This document shows, in pieces, positions 7,701 through 8,294 of a stretch of DNA of 8,294 nucleotides. The stretch spans positions 1-8,294 of the forward strand of contig WFTN01000568.1 of assembly GCA_015485455.1 (NCBI GenBank), given 5' to 3'. Source of the DNA: Planctomycetota bacterium (GTDB lineage Bacteria > Planctomycetota > GCA-002687715 > DRQF01). The number at the start of each line of letters is the position of its first letter. The first letter of the stretch is position 1. The translations under genes and the position numbers were made by a program. Under the pieces are notes generated by a model. That model was not told the DNA's origin. It did not search any database and saw only the letters and a list, made by a program, of their open reading frames with translations.

Positions 7701-7864
7701 CATCTGCGCTCATCGGGTTATTGTCGGAAGTCTCTCGGTTCGGGACGGCATTTCGCTCGAAGACTCGGATGATAACCGATAAGATCAAATATGAAGTAAC
7801 GTCGACTCCACGACGCTCGAAAAAACGAGATTGTCACGTTTGTCCTCGACCACAACCGAATTAG
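7697..7864 (+). CDS. Short ORF (55 codons) in ATGA overlap with the brxL stop; doubtful gene
   Basis: The ATG at 7697 overlaps the brxL TGA as ATGA, and the frame stays open for 55 codons to TAG 7862-7864, nearly filling the gap before the next gene. The product begins MTSALIGLLSEVSRF, with a hydrophobic start and a strongly basic second half (RRSKKR, then CHVCPRPQPN). A G-rich run (7688-7692) is close to the ATG but badly spaced for a ribosome site. The frame also extends upstream into brxL as a shadow, which lowers its weight. I recognise no family. It could be a small coupled protein or a chance frame in the brxL-DUF262 spacer, in which I see no convincing promoter or terminator. Confidence 0.25.
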   Translation: MTSALIGLLSEVSRFGTAFRSKTRMITDKIKYEVTSTPRRSKKRDCHVCPRPQPN

Positions 7865-7867
7865 GGA
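7863..7867 (+). promoter_or_regulatory. Ribosome binding site for the DUF262 gene
   Basis: AGGGA lies seven bases before ATG 7875 and supports that start. It overlaps the stop of the preceding short ORF (7862-7864), so reinitiation is possible. Confidence 0.55.
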
Positions 7868-7874
7868 CCTAATC

Positions 7875-8294
7875 ATGCCAAGAGATCCAGTTGCTCCCGA
7901 CGAGAATCAGAATTCACCGAACGCGCCGCCCGATCCTGAGGCAGGGCAAATTGAGGGCCTGGACGAATCTGATGACGCCGGCCTTGGCGAATACCCCATC
8001 GACACGCTGCTTATTCGAAAAGAGACGCGCACCGTTTTTGACGTTGTCCGTCGCATCAACGCAGGCGGGTTTATCTTGAACCCTGACTTCCAACGCGATT
8101 TCGTATGGAATGCCGAGAAGAAGAGCAAGCTGATTGAATCAGTGCTTATGCGAATCCCGCTCCCAGTTTTCTACTTGGCTGAAGACTCAGAAGGCGGGAC
8201 GATCGTCGTCGATGGGTTACAGCGACTTTCAACTTTTCGCGATTTTCTCGCGAACAAGTTTCATTTGAAACTCCCTCATCAACAAACTCTCAAC
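7875..8294 (+). CDS. DUF262 (GmrS/ParB-like) domain protein, 3' partial
   Basis: The first 140 codons are visible and the gene runs out of the window. Residues 1-40 are acidic and Pro/Asp-rich, probably disordered. From about residue 41 the DUF262 fold begins: LNPDFQRDFVW (68-78) is the conserved N-terminal signature, KLIESVLMRIPLPVFYLAED follows, and VVDGLQRLSTF contains the DGxQR motif at 113-117. In characterised members (GmrS/BrxU, SspE) this ParB-like domain binds or hydrolyses nucleotides and gates an HNH nuclease (DUF1524) that cuts modified phage DNA. Whether such a nuclease follows here cannot be seen, so it may be GmrSD-like or a stand-alone DUF262 protein. The motif has Leu where DGQQR members have Gln. 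It lies 174 bases after brxL on the same strand, so it may be co-transcribed and act as a BREX companion, which is inference. Confidence 0.85.
   Translation, partial: MPRDPVAPDENQNSPNAPPDPEAGQIEGLDESDDAGLGEYPIDTLLIRKETRTVFDVVRRINAGGFILNPDFQRDFVWNAEKKSKLIESVLMRIPLPVFYLAEDSEGGTIVVDGLQRLSTFRDFLANKFHLKLPHQQTLN

Noticed and set aside
7816..7829. CTCG-AAAAAA-CGAG hairpin as a terminator after brxL
   Set aside because: The stem is only four base pairs and no T-run follows, so termination is not supported.

Overview
This window is the 3' half of a type 1 BREX (bacteriophage exclusion) defence locus, all on the + strand, followed by the start of a DUF262-family gene. The order pglX (5' end cut off by the window) - pglZ - brxL is the usual second half of the six-gene BREX-1 set. 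The expected upstream partners brxA, brxB and brxC would lie to the left of base 1 and are not visible. Good Shine-Dalgarno sites (GGAG/AGGAG, 5-6 bases before ATG) and tight packing indicate a bacterium. GC content is moderate, roughly mid-50s percent by eye. I see nothing that fixes the phylum.

Layout: 1-2807 is pglX, the adenine-specific DNA methyltransferase that marks host DNA, missing its N-terminus. Bases 2808-3046 lie between the two large genes, but they are spanned by two short ORFs. The first starts in an ATGA overlap with the pglX stop, the second starts inside the first, and the second ends in an ATGA overlap with the pglZ start. The same stretch holds three TGTCTAAT direct repeats about one helical turn apart and a CACAA/TTGTG dyad. 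Bases 3047-5662 are pglZ (alkaline-phosphatase fold). Bases 5649-7700 are brxL (AAA+ ATPase with a Lon-like C-terminal domain), overlapping the pglZ end by 14 bases. Bases 7697-7864 hold another short ORF in an ATGA overlap with the brxL stop. From 7875 to the window end is the first 140 codons of a DUF262 protein.

How they work together: in BREX, PglX methylates a specific motif on the host chromosome, and PglZ, BrxL and the upstream BrxB/BrxC block replication of unmodified phage DNA. BrxL is a DNA-binding AAA+ motor. DUF262 proteins include the NTPase half of GmrSD-type modification-dependent nucleases and commonly occur in defence islands, sometimes beside BREX as a second barrier against phages with modified DNA. 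The core is a known system. The less ordinary points are the nested short ORFs and repeats between pglX and pglZ, an apparent Ala at the Lon lysine position of BrxL, the short ORF after brxL, and the linked DUF262 gene.
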